From NCBI RefSeq assembly GCF_000208865.1, contig NC_018391.1:2239014-2303013 (forward strand): a stretch of 64,000 bases of DNA, written 5' to 3'. Shown piece after piece: positions 13,793-23,835 of this stretch. Positions within the stretch are counted from its first letter, which is position 1, and every line of letters starts with the position of its first letter. The notes below the pieces were generated by a model that had not been told where the DNA came from, ran no database searches, and was given only the letters and a program-made list of their open reading frames with translations. Both the position numbers and the translations under genes were made by a program. The stretch is from Neospora caninum Liverpool (taxonomy: Eukaryota; Apicomplexa; Conoidasida; Eucoccidiorida; Sarcocystidae).

Positions 13793-14746
13793 ATGACGAG
13801 GAACATTTACTCGAATGAGGAGAGGCTGCAAATCCTGAGGGATACAGATCATCTCAGCGTCAAAGATGCCGCTAGGATGGCAGGTGTCACTACATTCACG
13901 ATAAGGCACTGGAGGCGGAACAGGGCAAAGTTTCTGTCCGGGCCACCAGATGAACGTCGACGCGTTGAAGTAGTGCCGTTATCTCAGTTCGAGACAGCAC
14001 TCATTCAAGCGCTCGAAGGACGTGCAGGGAGACGAGGGAAATACTCACGGCAAGAGCTGAACCGGTATGAGTCGGGCTCTGTTACTACACGGGAGCACGG
14101 AAGCGAAAATGTGTTACTGTTCAGGGAAGTGCGATCTCTCTCAAAACGGTTCAAGCTTCGTAAAGGTGTAATTTCTCGGTCTTGGATCGATCGATTCATC
14201 AAGCGTCGACGACTGACACTGAGGGAGAAGTTACTCCGAAGTAGAGGTGCCGCTCGTATCCCGAAGGAAGCACAATCGACGAAACGCCACGTGGCCAGGT
14301 CATCCGCAAAAAAGTCTGCGCGCAGGAACCATCTACCGCCAACCAGCACCATGGCAAGGATGGCTTCGAGGAAAAGGATGCCACTTGACAGAAAAGAGCT
14401 GGGTCGGGGGCCAAGTGAACCAGAGCCAACAGCAGACGCGCCTCGCTCACAAAGCCTCTCAGATATTCTGCTGGGTATCGCTGACGCTGCGTACCTGCTG
14501 TCAAGCCCGCTGCCTACTCATGAGGAACTGTTCAACCTGCAGCGGGAGTTTATTCGGGAACAACGAAACAAAACTCTCGATGAGCACCTGTTGTCGCCGA
14601 ACGACATTGTGCGGGATTCTGACTGCAGCGATACATCGACATCCTACGCTCCCCGTCCATGGCCGTTCATTTCGCTTGTCCCGGATACCTGGACTCAGTC
14701 TTCGTCCACCTCTTTTTGCCCGTGGCGTTTCCAAACCCACGAATGA
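13793..14746 (+). CDS. CENP-B/pogo-like DNA-binding protein with tandem helix-turn-helix, no transposase core
   Basis: A single open exon of 317 codons from the ATG at 13793. Residues 8-42 read like a psq/CENP-B N-terminal helix-turn-helix: a leading helix (NEERLQILRD), then LSVKDAARMAGVTTFTIRHW, followed by basic residues. After a short linker, residues 64-147 resemble the second, Tc5/CENP-B-type HTH. It begins with FETALIQALEG and ends with SRSWIDRFIKRRRLTLRE, where the family has a GWLxRFxxRH-type motif; between them is an insertion of roughly 30 residues. The rest is very basic (160-200) and then acidic and polar; no DDE catalytic region is visible in this frame. This points to sequence-specific DNA binding in the nucleus, possibly from a domesticated pogo/Tigger element; that origin is inference. 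An in-frame ATG at 13619 would add 58 residues. A downstream exon is not excluded. Confidence 0.7.
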   Translation: MTRNIYSNEERLQILRDTDHLSVKDAARMAGVTTFTIRHWRRNRAKFLSGPPDERRRVEVVPLSQFETALIQALEGRAGRRGKYSRQELNRYESGSVTTREHGSENVLLFREVRSLSKRFKLRKGVISRSWIDRFIKRRRLTLREKLLRSRGAARIPKEAQSTKRHVARSSAKKSARRNHLPPTSTMARMASRKRMPLDRKELGRGPSEPEPTADAPRSQSLSDILLGIADAAYLLSSPLPTHEELFNLQREFIREQRNKTLDEHLLSPNDIVRDSDCSDTSTSYAPRPWPFISLVPDTWTQSSSTSFCPWRFQTHE

Positions 14747-15305
14747 AAGAATCGCTTACACAACAGTGCGGCGGTGCATGTGTCTATGTGTTAGAACCAC
14801 AGTCAGCTGACCGATACATATAACTTGCTTTAAAACATAACCTCGCGTGCACTACGAACATTCTGCGTAGGCAACTGCCCCTTGTGTGTGTTTGGGAATG
14901 ACCTCGTCCCGCTAGTGACTGCAGCCACATGAAAATTCACAGTTTAGCTCTCTCTGATATGCCTTTCCTGCGGCAGTGATGCCACTGCCATGTTTTATGT
15001 TTTCTAAAACTATCAAGTGTCCTTGATCGTCCGGATGACAAAAGCGAAGCAGTAGCGCTGTTTTCTTAAAGAGAGCATGCAGTGGTTTAGTCTTCGTGCG
15101 TCAAAGTCTATGAAAAAAGAAATCGCGGACTGACATTCGCCTAAATGTGGCGGCGATCTGATACTCAATTCTGAAAAGACGGAGAAAAAGGAAACGGCCG
15201 TCTGCAGCATTACAAGGCGAACATGAATCTCCCCTACAAGGAGACTGTAAAACCTCTTCTCCCGTCCCAGCTGTATTAATCTTATTTTTCTCCTATCACC
15301 AGAAC
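14747..15305. other. Convergent 3' intergenic region
   Basis: This 560 nt lies between convergent genes and holds both 3' untranslated ends. It is AT-richer than the flanking exons. No feature was recognised. Confidence 0.4.
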
Positions 15306-16244
15306 TCAGACGCGACCTTCCTCTTCACCTATGGTCTCGATCTGATGGGCATCTTCGTGCAACTCAGATGCGGTCGAAGGGTCGCCTCCATTCTCGCCTG
15401 TGCAGTGCTTACTTGGGACCGCTGCCACATTCCGACGGCTTGTCCGTCGCTGTTGGTGCGGCAGTGACTTGGCATCCTGTATCAGCCTGTGGGTAACGCT
15501 TCCCTCTTCATCAGACACTCGTCTAGGACTGCCTTCCCGTGAGACGCTGTCTCTTCGCCACCGCGAGGTCTCGCTGCCAGGAAAGAGGAAGGCCCCGTGC
15601 TCTGGCCTGTAGCCCTTTGATGCCTGCAGCAGCAACATGCGTTCGGTGTCTCTTAGGTGCCGTGCATCTTCGACGAAGGCTTCAGCGTCGAGCTCTGCTT
15701 GAAACTCCGCCACCGCGCGGAGACAGAGAGAAGTAATGGTACTGCAGACAACGAGCGCCACGCTCGCGATCGTGGCAATCCACCACCTTGCCTCGACGGA
15801 CAGCTTAAGGAGAGACTCTCCCGTGAGTTTCGCAGCTGGATGAAGCATATCCTCACCATCGAATGCGTCCTCCCGCTGTACCCCTGTGCCCGCAGGTCCT
15901 GTGTCCGCAGGAAAGAGGGCGGACGGACGAATTGAGAATAGGTGCACGAGTAGAAAAACTCCAATAAAGAAAACCATGAGATTTTCCATTACCAAGAGCA
16001 CCAGTGTGCCGCGAAGCGCGGCATCCATACGCTTAAAAACGCCAATCTGGCCGACTACGGAAGTGAGCAGGTTGAGGAGGGCGAAGGCTAAGCAGCAGCT
16101 GGAGAAAAGAGGACGATTGACAAAGGGCGATGGTAACAAAGCGAGAGAGCCAACAAGAAAACAGCAATAAAATAGAGGGAAGAGGTAGAGAGTCGACGCC
16201 CTGCATGTTAGTGGAACACGGTTGAATGGAGCACAGAGGCACAT
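15306..16244 (-). CDS. Four-span integral membrane protein, unknown function
   Basis: From the ATG at 16244 the frame gives 312 aa. Hydrophobic spans lie at about residues 19-37, 46-70, 78-104 and 143-164. They are separated by short loops, with one ~40-residue acidic loop before the last span. The tail of ~150 residues is hydrophilic and likely cytosolic. It starts helical and acidic (FQAELDAEAFVEDARHLRD) and then becomes serine/arginine-rich. No family was recognised. The frame remains open 9 nt upstream to a GTG only. A good-looking acceptor at 16099-16100 (complement CCAG) means the true start could be in an upstream exon joined at 16098, which would remove the first span. The C-terminal part is more certain than the N terminus. 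Confidence 0.6.
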   Translation of the reverse strand: MCLCAPFNRVPLTCRASTLYLFPLFYCCFLVGSLALLPSPFVNRPLFSSCCLAFALLNLLTSVVGQIGVFKRMDAALRGTLVLLVMENLMVFFIGVFLLVHLFSIRPSALFPADTGPAGTGVQREDAFDGEDMLHPAAKLTGESLLKLSVEARWWIATIASVALVVCSTITSLCLRAVAEFQAELDAEAFVEDARHLRDTERMLLLQASKGYRPEHGAFLFPGSETSRWRRDSVSREGSPRRVSDEEGSVTHRLIQDAKSLPHQQRRTSRRNVAAVPSKHCTGENGGDPSTASELHEDAHQIETIGEEEGRV

Positions 16245-18736
16245 TGTACACACGCGAGATACGATGCATCAGAGTACCCGGAGTGAATTGAGAGGCTCTC
16301 CCTGTTACACCACACTCTGTCTCAGTAGCAATATTTTGGCAACTGAGCATTTGAACGCCGCCGGAAACGTTCATGACGACAATGTCCTTCTGGAACGGTT
16401 CCTTCTCAGGCCGTGGACAAGTCAAGCTTGACTCCAGCCTATTTCTGCTACAGAGATTGGGTTGAAGCAACTGCATGATGAGCGAAGTAGCGCTCAAGGG
16501 ATCCAGGCATCTTTTCCACCTAAACGACTCGTGAGGCTTTCGAACCCGAACGCAAGGTTGTCACACGCTCCAGACTTGTCAGCAGAGAAATTGTACGCCT
16601 GGGTTGAATCGGTGGCTCTACAGGCGATTGGTGCCGCATGTGAAAAACCCCGATCGCCTGAGCACCCCGTCAAATAGCTTCCCTCGTCAATTCCGGCCTC
16701 CTCTGAACCCCTGCAGAGTTCCGTTTCTGGTGACGCTGCAGCTCTCCACCCTTTGTTCGTGCGAAGCAGGGCAGCTGAGTCGAGAGCGGCGTAACCGGAA
16801 CGGCGTTAAGCAGAGCCTTTTGTCTCGCGCGCTAGAGGTGGTTACGAACCTCCTGCAAGAAGAGGTTTTCCTGACTCAAAGGGTTGCTGGTCGTAATACA
16901 GTCGGTGTCGAAAAACCCCGTCTGCATGCGCGTAACGGTCAACCAATAGACGCAAAACGGATTCACCACCGGAGTACCAGAATCGCCAGTCAGCTACCCG
17001 GCTCTCCCGAATTGTTGGAGAAAACGAAGCCGCTTCGGTGTTGACACGGCTCGTGACAAAAGTTTCCTTATTTTTTCTCCTGACTCTTGTTAGAAATGCC
17101 TGTCGATACTTCCGCTGGTTGCGTGTCTTGACCCGGAGCCTGACGCAGCAAGAAGACAAACGCGTCGAGCGGCTAGATAATTCCCGAGGCCGCGGAAGGG
17201 GAAGGGGGGCAAAATCACCCGGGAGCCTGGCCAGGAACTGCACAGTTCTCCTGGGAATAATTTGAAACATCAAGCTTCCAAAGTCGGCTGTAATCGGGTA
17301 TTTTCTAGCTCAAAAGTTCCGTGAGGCAGGCATCTGCCGATCACCCGGGATTCGTCACCGGACGCTTTGCCAGCCGGGGCCGTGAGCCCAGAAACTCTAC
17401 TGCCGAGCAACACCGTGGACACAAATTGCAGCGCATAGCGTCATGTTATTTTCCTCTTCAACTGAAACAGTCCGAGAATCCTGTTGCCTTCCACCTGGTG
17501 TGCTCCGTGACCAAGGTGACAAAAAGTTCAGGGCACCCTAGTGCGGCAGGCGACTTGCCGCCAGCCGGGCGTAGCAGGCTAGGGGAGTCGCAACTCACTA
17601 CCCCCCCCCCCCCCCCGTTCGCGGAGAAAACTCGAAAAAATGTGAAGGGCAGAAGGCAGGAAGGTGAAAACTGCGAAGAGACGTGCTGAACATAAAACAC
17701 GGTTTTCCTGGAAACACCAGCGTGAAGTTGAGTCCGTTCTCCGGTATGTCTTCAGGAGCAGTAAATGCGGAGCGGGATGTCTCTCCCGGGTCTGATTGCA
17801 ACTAGATACGGTAACGTTCGCTTCGAGTCGAGCGTGTACCTTTTGAACCTTGAATTGGGCAGTTCGTCTTCAGCTGAAACGGGAGTCTTTCAACCAAAGT
17901 AGAAATAGGCTGAGAGGGCATGCCATCCTCACTTTATTCCCTTGTCTCATTGTGGGAGTGCGGCAACGCGGGGGTATGTGGAGGCTCAACTAGGCCGATG
18001 AGCACACGGCGGTTGCCGCTACGAAAGAGCGTCCTAAGTTGCACGTTCTTTCGCTACTTTAGCAAGCGAGCCACCTCCTCGCAGCTATGACTTCTTAACG
18101 CTGCAAAGTTCAAACTGAAGGGTCTGACGACGTTCCTTCCTGTTCTGCCGATATCGACGCTTCTCGGTACTGACGGACTGCTCATGCGCGTCGGTGTGAC
18201 GACAGTGTTTCTTAACGGATCTCTTCCACCTGACGGAAAGCGCCAGTCACGAACAGATGTCCGTTTCCTCGTTTTTGTGTTCGGCGAACCGCTCTCTCAC
18301 AGCATGAACGGTTTTTGCCGAAGGGCGCCGCTCTCGTCACGAGCGCACGGCAGACTACCATGGACTGCTGGTGGACAACCGAATCAGACCACGTGACTTC
18401 CGTGTCGTGTCCTGTCTACTGTTGCTCAGTCTAAGAAATTCCGCAGCTGCGGCCTTAAGCTGCTAATGCACCATTACAGGACATGCATCAAAAACACGGG
18501 TCAGCTTGGGGGGCGAGCAAGGCAGGCAGCAACGCGGGCTCAACTGAAAATGTACACAACTTTATCGGAAGGGCTAAAAGCAAAAACAGTTCCTACACAC
18601 CTGTCTGCATTGAGAAAAAACAGACGCGCTTACACAGAGAAACCGAACACTCGCGATTCCGATGGGCCGTGCAAATGCACCACCCTCACGTTTCTCCCGT
18701 GCCGGCTGTCTGGTGAACCCCGGCTCTTCTCCCCTC
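16245..18736. other. 2.5 kb gene-poor interval with a poly-C tract
   Basis: Only short overlapping frames occur on both strands and none looks like a conserved protein. A run of 16 C lies at 17601-17616. It presumably contains the 5' region of the membrane-protein gene and the 3' end of the fasciclin gene, both on the complement. Confidence 0.4.
17601..17616. repeat. Poly-C homopolymer (16 nt)
   Basis: An uninterrupted run of 16 C in intergenic DNA, likely length-variable between isolates. Confidence 0.9.
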
Positions 18737-20389
18737 CTACTTTGGTGACGCTAAGAGCTGCGCGGGAACGAGCGGCCTGTCGATCATATGAACAACTCCA
18801 TTGTGAGCTCTGAGGTCTGCCTTTATGACCAGAGCCCCTCCTACCCACAGATGGACGGCACCGCCAACCGATGAAGAGCTTTTCTGGCGGTACGCTACAC
18901 TGTCCTCGCTCGCTGTTTCCTCGCTCGACGGGCTTTCTGTGCTAGCTTTCGGCCTTAACGCGCTAGGGAAGTTTGTGCTCGTCGTGATAGGAAGGAACGC
19001 TGCATAGCGTGACGTCTGTATCCAAACCGGAAGGGGATCTTCTGTGGAAAGAGGCGGAGGGAGCGAGAAGACCGAGCAACGCTCTTCGTCGTTGTCCTGT
19101 GCTCTCTCGGACTCGCCTGCTTCGCCATTCACGCTGTCCTTGCCTCCTTGGCCTCTGCCCACTTTTTTCCCCTCTCCAGAACCAGAGGAATTGAGGCGGG
19201 ACGCATACATGACGGGAGCAAACAGCTGACGCTCGGTGTCCTGGTATCGCAGGTTGCCGTTCGTCCGTGGATCGCCAGCTCCGCACTGGAAATTCGACAG
19301 CATACAGACAGCAGCTGGCGAGAAAAACAGGATGAGACACGGCAGACAGTTTATCTACAGTACCTGTTTTTTTTGGATCACACGGCGGAGTATCCGTGAA
19401 AAACGGCCTCTCCGTAGGTCCCATCTCCATTGTTCCTGCGCCGATAGCCATCCCCCGCGCGAAGTGTGCTCGAGGCGAAACCGCTTGCCTAGCTGGCTTT
19501 TCTGGCAGAAAACAAAAAACCATCGCTGAAGATCACTTCGTCTTCCGTGTCACGCCTGCTCCGTGTTCCCTCTTACCGCCAGCAAGAGAGTCTTCATTCT
19601 CCACTCCCCCGGCACAACGTGGCCGAGGACAAAGGTGCGAAGCTGTTCTGTGGTCTTGGCGACTCGGGCAGCAATCGCGGCTGCACTGCCTCCTCGCAGC
19701 GACGCGACACCGGCCGCTTCAATCTGGGCGCGCGTGCCTTCTACGCGCTGGTGTTGCTGTTCTTCCAAGAACGCGATTCTCTCGCGCAGCGCCTGCAGAG
19801 TTTCCGGGCTCAGGTGGGCAGTGCACGCCTTGTCCGTGGGCAGAAAGAAGGTGTGAGGGCCTGGGAGGGAGAGCGCATGCGCTGAAGACGAGGACGCACA
19901 GACAGAACCGACGGCTGCGAGGAACACGGAGGAACGACGCGTGCCCCCGTGGCAACACAGCGGAGTACAGACACCCAAATTCGGAACCCAGATCCTTCAA
20001 TCGGGTTTGCTTCCTATTCAAGCGTTAAACTCGGGTCTCGTGAATACAACGTGGCTGGATTTCTCTCATACACCCCGCTGAAAACACACTCAGGACTCTG
20101 AGAGGGGCTGCCGAGCTTACCGACTCCAGGGACAACGTCGATCATTTTGTGGAAAAGTGACGCCGTCTTGCGGTGCGCACTCACGGCGTCCAGCATCGAC
20201 CGCCGGACCTCTCGTTCGTCGAAAGCAAAGTAGACCTTGCGGTTCAAAACCTCCCAGTCTCGAGTCCACTTCCTGCACGATGCGAGAGAGAAGACACGTC
20301 GGCACCGCTGTCGACGTCGCCACAACGTTCCAACTCTGGCGCCACACAACGACTGAAAGTGTAAAGCGTTCCCCGTCTGTCAGTTCCAT
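18737..20389 (-). CDS. Fasciclin (FAS1) domain protein with an internal low-complexity insertion
   Basis: A FAS1 fold, usually extracellular and involved in adhesion, is spread over at least three exons on the complement: about 20121-20272, 19577-19860 and 18737-19240, joined in phase 1 then phase 0. The first exon gives SMLDAVSAHRKTASLFHKMI, matching the domain's opening helix. The second begins with the H1-like strand HTFFLPTDKAC and contains LRTFVLGHVVPGEW, equal to the family's LxxxLxxHVVPG motif. The last exon ends with the H2 motif HNGVVHMIDRPLVP seven residues before the stop. An insertion of about 80 residues, rich in G, S, E and K, sits between these motifs. No signal peptide was located; the 5' exon is unresolved, and the ATG at 20389 is only an upper bound. 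Secretion is therefore a family inference. Confidence 0.72.
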
Positions 20390-20795
20390 TCTTCTAGACG
20401 ACAGTGGACGGCAGGAACGTCTGGTAACCCGTTTCGGCTTCGATGCATGCGAGAGAAGACTCCTACTCGGATGCTAGTACGATCAGTACCATCGTAGTGG
20501 GAAATATATTTTCTCTGAGACAGGATTGTTTATAAGCTTTTTCCGGGGAGTAGATACTACGAGTTGGACTACGGGTTTAGATCTTGACTGTCAGCCAGAA
20601 ACCACCGCGCAGATGAGCGAGCCAAATGTCCGAATCCGCGCACAAATATGAGAGCCCCGTACACACAACACCCTCGCAGAGAGGATCAAATCTTTGTGGC
20701 CAAAGTGTGCATTTCGAATGCACGGGGTCGGCACAATGCTTCTCTCCACGCGCGACTCGTCTCCTGGCGGAGGACACCCTCTTAGCACACGCGGG

Positions 20796-21724
20796 ATGGA
20801 GAGTCTCAAGGCACAGGAAGAGCGCGCGGAGTGCACAGCGTTCAGAGCGGCGCTCCCGAGAGGTATGCCTGTGGAAACGTTTTGCATGCAGCTGCGGCAG
20901 AAAGTCACTTTCGGGTGTGTTGGAACGCCGGACCCCCCGGGCACTCGCAGTGCTTCGCGCAGGCGACACCAGGAGATGGGCGGAGACGCGGGCGGCGCGT
21001 TCCCTCTGCCTCCGTTCATCCTCCAGAATCCCCCCGAGTTTGTCTTACACAGGGTTCCGCATTCCGCTGGCGCGGGTCCACCATCGTTTCTGCTGGGAAA
21101 GCGGTCCAGCAAAGAGCCGACATTCCTCTCCCGAGAAAGTTCTTCGCCCGCCTTCAAGACCTTCGAGACGCGACGTCCCGGGAATTCGCAAGGGAACTCC
21201 CGCGGCGCCTGCTCGATTGCCAGGCCAGGACGCCGCAGCCGTTTCCGCCACTGCTCTCCCGGAACCGGAACCCGCGGGAGCGGCACGGGGAAGCGGCGGG
21301 GCGCAGAGGGGAGCAGCGGGCAGAGAAGGGAGCGAAGACGGCCAGGGCGAAGAAGCCGAGAAGGAGAGAGGGAGGATGCTGTCGGCGCGCGGGTGCGGCA
21401 GTCGTGTCTCCTGCTTGCCAGGGGAAGAGTGGCGAAGGCAGAAGAGGGGCGTTCTCAGCGGAGGCGACAGGCTGGACCGGCGCGGCGTGGCAGGCGTTGA
21501 AGAACACTGCGCAGAAAGCGTGCACAAGAAGGCAGAACACGAGAGGGAGTTTGGAGACGGAGAGGCGTGGAGAGACGCAGCGAGAGACAGCAGCCGCACA
21601 GAAGCTGGCGGGGAACACGTCGTCCAGCAGCGCCGCGATTGAAAGCGAGGTGTTTGGACATCCCGACGAAACAGTGGAGACGCAAGCGCAGAGGAAGGCG
21701 CCGGAACGGAAGGAGACGACCTAG
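20796..21724 (+). CDS. Candidate gene, basic low-complexity protein, unknown function
   Basis: Not recognised. A consistent two-exon model exists. The ATG at 20796 opens a short exon to 20862 (MESLKAQEERAECTAFRAAL), with a GTATG donor in phase 1. The second exon runs from 21102 to a TAG ending at 21724, for 229 aa in total. The second exon shows strong G/C preference at codon position three and a helical start (FARLQDLRDATSREFARELP), then an arginine/alanine/glutamate-rich body. The complement is also open for long stretches, including a 385-codon frame, but with poorer third-position bias. The same plus frame reopens immediately after the TAG (see 21761-22499), so this may be the first half of a longer gene. 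Confidence 0.4.
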
Positions 21725-21760
21725 ACGGTTCTCGCCAGTGGGGACCCAGCAAGGGCCTTG

Positions 21761-22499
21761 ATGCCTGTGCGGTCGGCGAGACTCGCCACCGCGCGCTCGA
21801 ACTTTGATCCTGCCCGCGACCAAGCAGCCTTTGAGAAGTTGAAATACGGCCTCGATGGCCAACAGGGAGAGAAGACAAAGAGGAGAAAGAGCCAGACTGA
21901 CGACGGTGGGAACCGGAAAGGGGAGGCGCGTTTCCCCTCTGACTCTGCAAACGCGGCGCGTGGGCATGTTGGGGAAATTCGCCGGCGTAAGCGGGGCGGA
22001 GACCACCCCCTTTGATTCTGTGCAAACCGCAACAGGAAAGAAAGACGTTTCCCGCGGCCGCTCCGCGAGACAGAGGAAGCGTGGGGCGGCTCGGAAGACG
22101 AGGGGAAAAGGCGAGCAGAGACGGCACAGGCTGTGGCATGCCCGGACGGGAGGGCGGCCTGGCGGAGAGCGGGCGTTCAGTCGTAAGCGAAACGGGGGTC
22201 ATGGTGGCTCAAGGAAAAGTTTGGAAAGAAGGGAAAAGGAAAAGAGGGAAACACCCAGTTCACTACGAGACGGTGGTTTCCCCGCAAACGTTCTTTGCCG
22301 TTTGGCGGTGCACGTCCAAGAACGGCCAGACGAATCTACAGACCGCTCCCCCCAAAGGCGTGTGCCCGCACCTTCCACGGGAAGCCCGTCTGCGATTTCG
22401 TTTTGGAGCGACTCAGCAGTGCAGAAATGTGCTTGCTTGAAAAGTGAGAATCGTCCTGTGCAAACCACCAGGTGTAGGTACACCGGATCAATCGCTTAG
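21761..22499 (+). CDS. Candidate gene or continuation of the upstream frame, basic protein
   Basis: Not recognised. The ATG at 21761 starts 75 codons (MPVRSARLATARSNFDPARD and so on) in the same frame as the preceding candidate. A GTAAGC donor follows 21986 in phase 1, and an ACAG acceptor before 22036 restores phase. The second exon encodes a very basic stretch and then a serine/proline-rich tail ending at the TAG at 22497-22499. The model would give about 229 aa. It may be a separate small gene or the 3' part of 20796-21724. It lies 1.3 kb upstream of the DNAJC8-like start on the same strand. Confidence 0.38.
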
Positions 22500-23835
22500 A
22501 CGGCTGAGGAAGTCTCACAGTCGGTGGTACGGAGCTTTTCGTTCGGCGCAGCGTAACAACCGAGGCAGGTGAAGAGATCGACTAACGGGAGTGAAGGAGA
22601 AAGCAAGAGAAGAAGGAAGAAAAGGGCGAAAGGCATATGGTTGCCTCGGTTGTTGGCCGGAAGAGGACAGCTGTGCGTGTGTGTTGCGCTGCAGAGCCGG
22701 TGTACAAGGCATCTGCTGAAGGACGACCTACACCATGTACTGCCGTCAAGCAAAAGGGGACAAAACGGTTCGCCTCTCTGTGGTCTGTTGTCTGAGAAAC
22801 GAGCGGACACGGTGACAGAAAGTTCTGCTTTGTCACGTCGGTTTTTCGCGGCCTCCCGGACTGCTCGGGCGTGCATGCATGCACCTGTTTACACAGTTTC
22901 GATGCTTGCTGCAGAACCATATTGCGGACGGTCTTTCCGCCAATCCTCTCTTCTGTCGTTCTGTCTTCTCGTTCCCTCTAGACGAAAGGAGGCGCCTCAA
23001 CCCTCGACGCTGTCTAATCCCGAGTGTGGTGGGGTCTGACTACTCCGCGGACTTGCCCAACGCGACATCGTCCTCGAGAATTCGCTTGCGGCTTTCGGAT
23101 CGCCTTTTGTCTTTCTTTTCTGCAGCGTCGGCCTTCTCGAGCTTGTCTCATCTGGCCAGCGTCCTCGGTCTTGTTCCCTCCAGAAGTTCCGCCACTGCAT
23201 TTTTCCCAGTCACCTGCAGTTACCGTCCTGGTCACAAGTTCTGGTGCACGCCGCACGCTGCTGAAAATCCCTGTTTCCGTCTTACCAAGTCACACGGTCT
23301 CGCCTTCATCACGCACCTCGGAACCCTCCACTGGGTCCGCCCGTTTGCTTTGTGCTTTCCTTCTTCTTGGCTTTCGGCCTTTTCGAATCGTCCGCTGTCC
23401 GTCCTTGCCGCGCGTTCATTCTCCGTTTCCCGGGCGTCTGAGTCGCGCTTGGCGCTTCCGCGGGCGACACAGCTGACGTATCGGAGGAAAAAGCAATCTA
23501 CCTGCGGCGCGTCTACTCTGGAAACCCGTCGAAGTCCGTCTGTTTCTGTCGTTTTCCTTGATCTTGAAAATAGCTGTGTTCCTCTGCTTCCCACGTGTCT
23601 CCCTGCACTCGCCCCCTTACTCGTCCTCTCACGTTTTCCCTTCTCCCTGCGTTCGGGTAAATCCCCGGCCTCCGTACTCTTTCCACACTCGCCCTCTGTT
23701 CTCCGCCGTCTCCCTTCTCTCCTTTCCTTTCTCCTACGTCTCCTTTTGCCCCTCCCCATTCTCCGCCTCTGCAAGCACTTTGCTTCACCGCAGCGGCCGC
23801 TAGATCTGTTTTCTTGGAAAGGAGGAGAGGACGAG
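22500..23835. other. Intergenic region and CT-rich leader upstream of the DNAJC8-like gene
   Basis: A pyrimidine-rich stretch, typical of coccidian 5' leaders, includes a GCATGCATGCAC word at 22873-22884. The frame of the downstream gene stays open without a stop from 22879, an extra 319 codons, but the implied peptide is a serine/leucine/arginine-rich product of CT-rich DNA. It was not taken as coding. Confidence 0.45.

Noticed and set aside
16604..17044. 146-codon plus frame
   Set aside because: Starts at TTG, no domain, and lies opposite the probable 5' region of the membrane-protein gene.
21721..21850. Possible minus-strand terminal exon (ending AGSPLARTV) after a good pyrimidine tract
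   Set aside because: It is the reverse complement of the plus-strand MPVRSARL exon, which has better codon bias and in-phase splice sites; no upstream minus exon could be joined.
21045..22202. 385-codon ATG-started frame on the complement
   Set aside because: Serine/proline/arginine-rich shadow with poorer third-position G/C bias than the plus-strand frame it overlaps; no domain and no splice partner.
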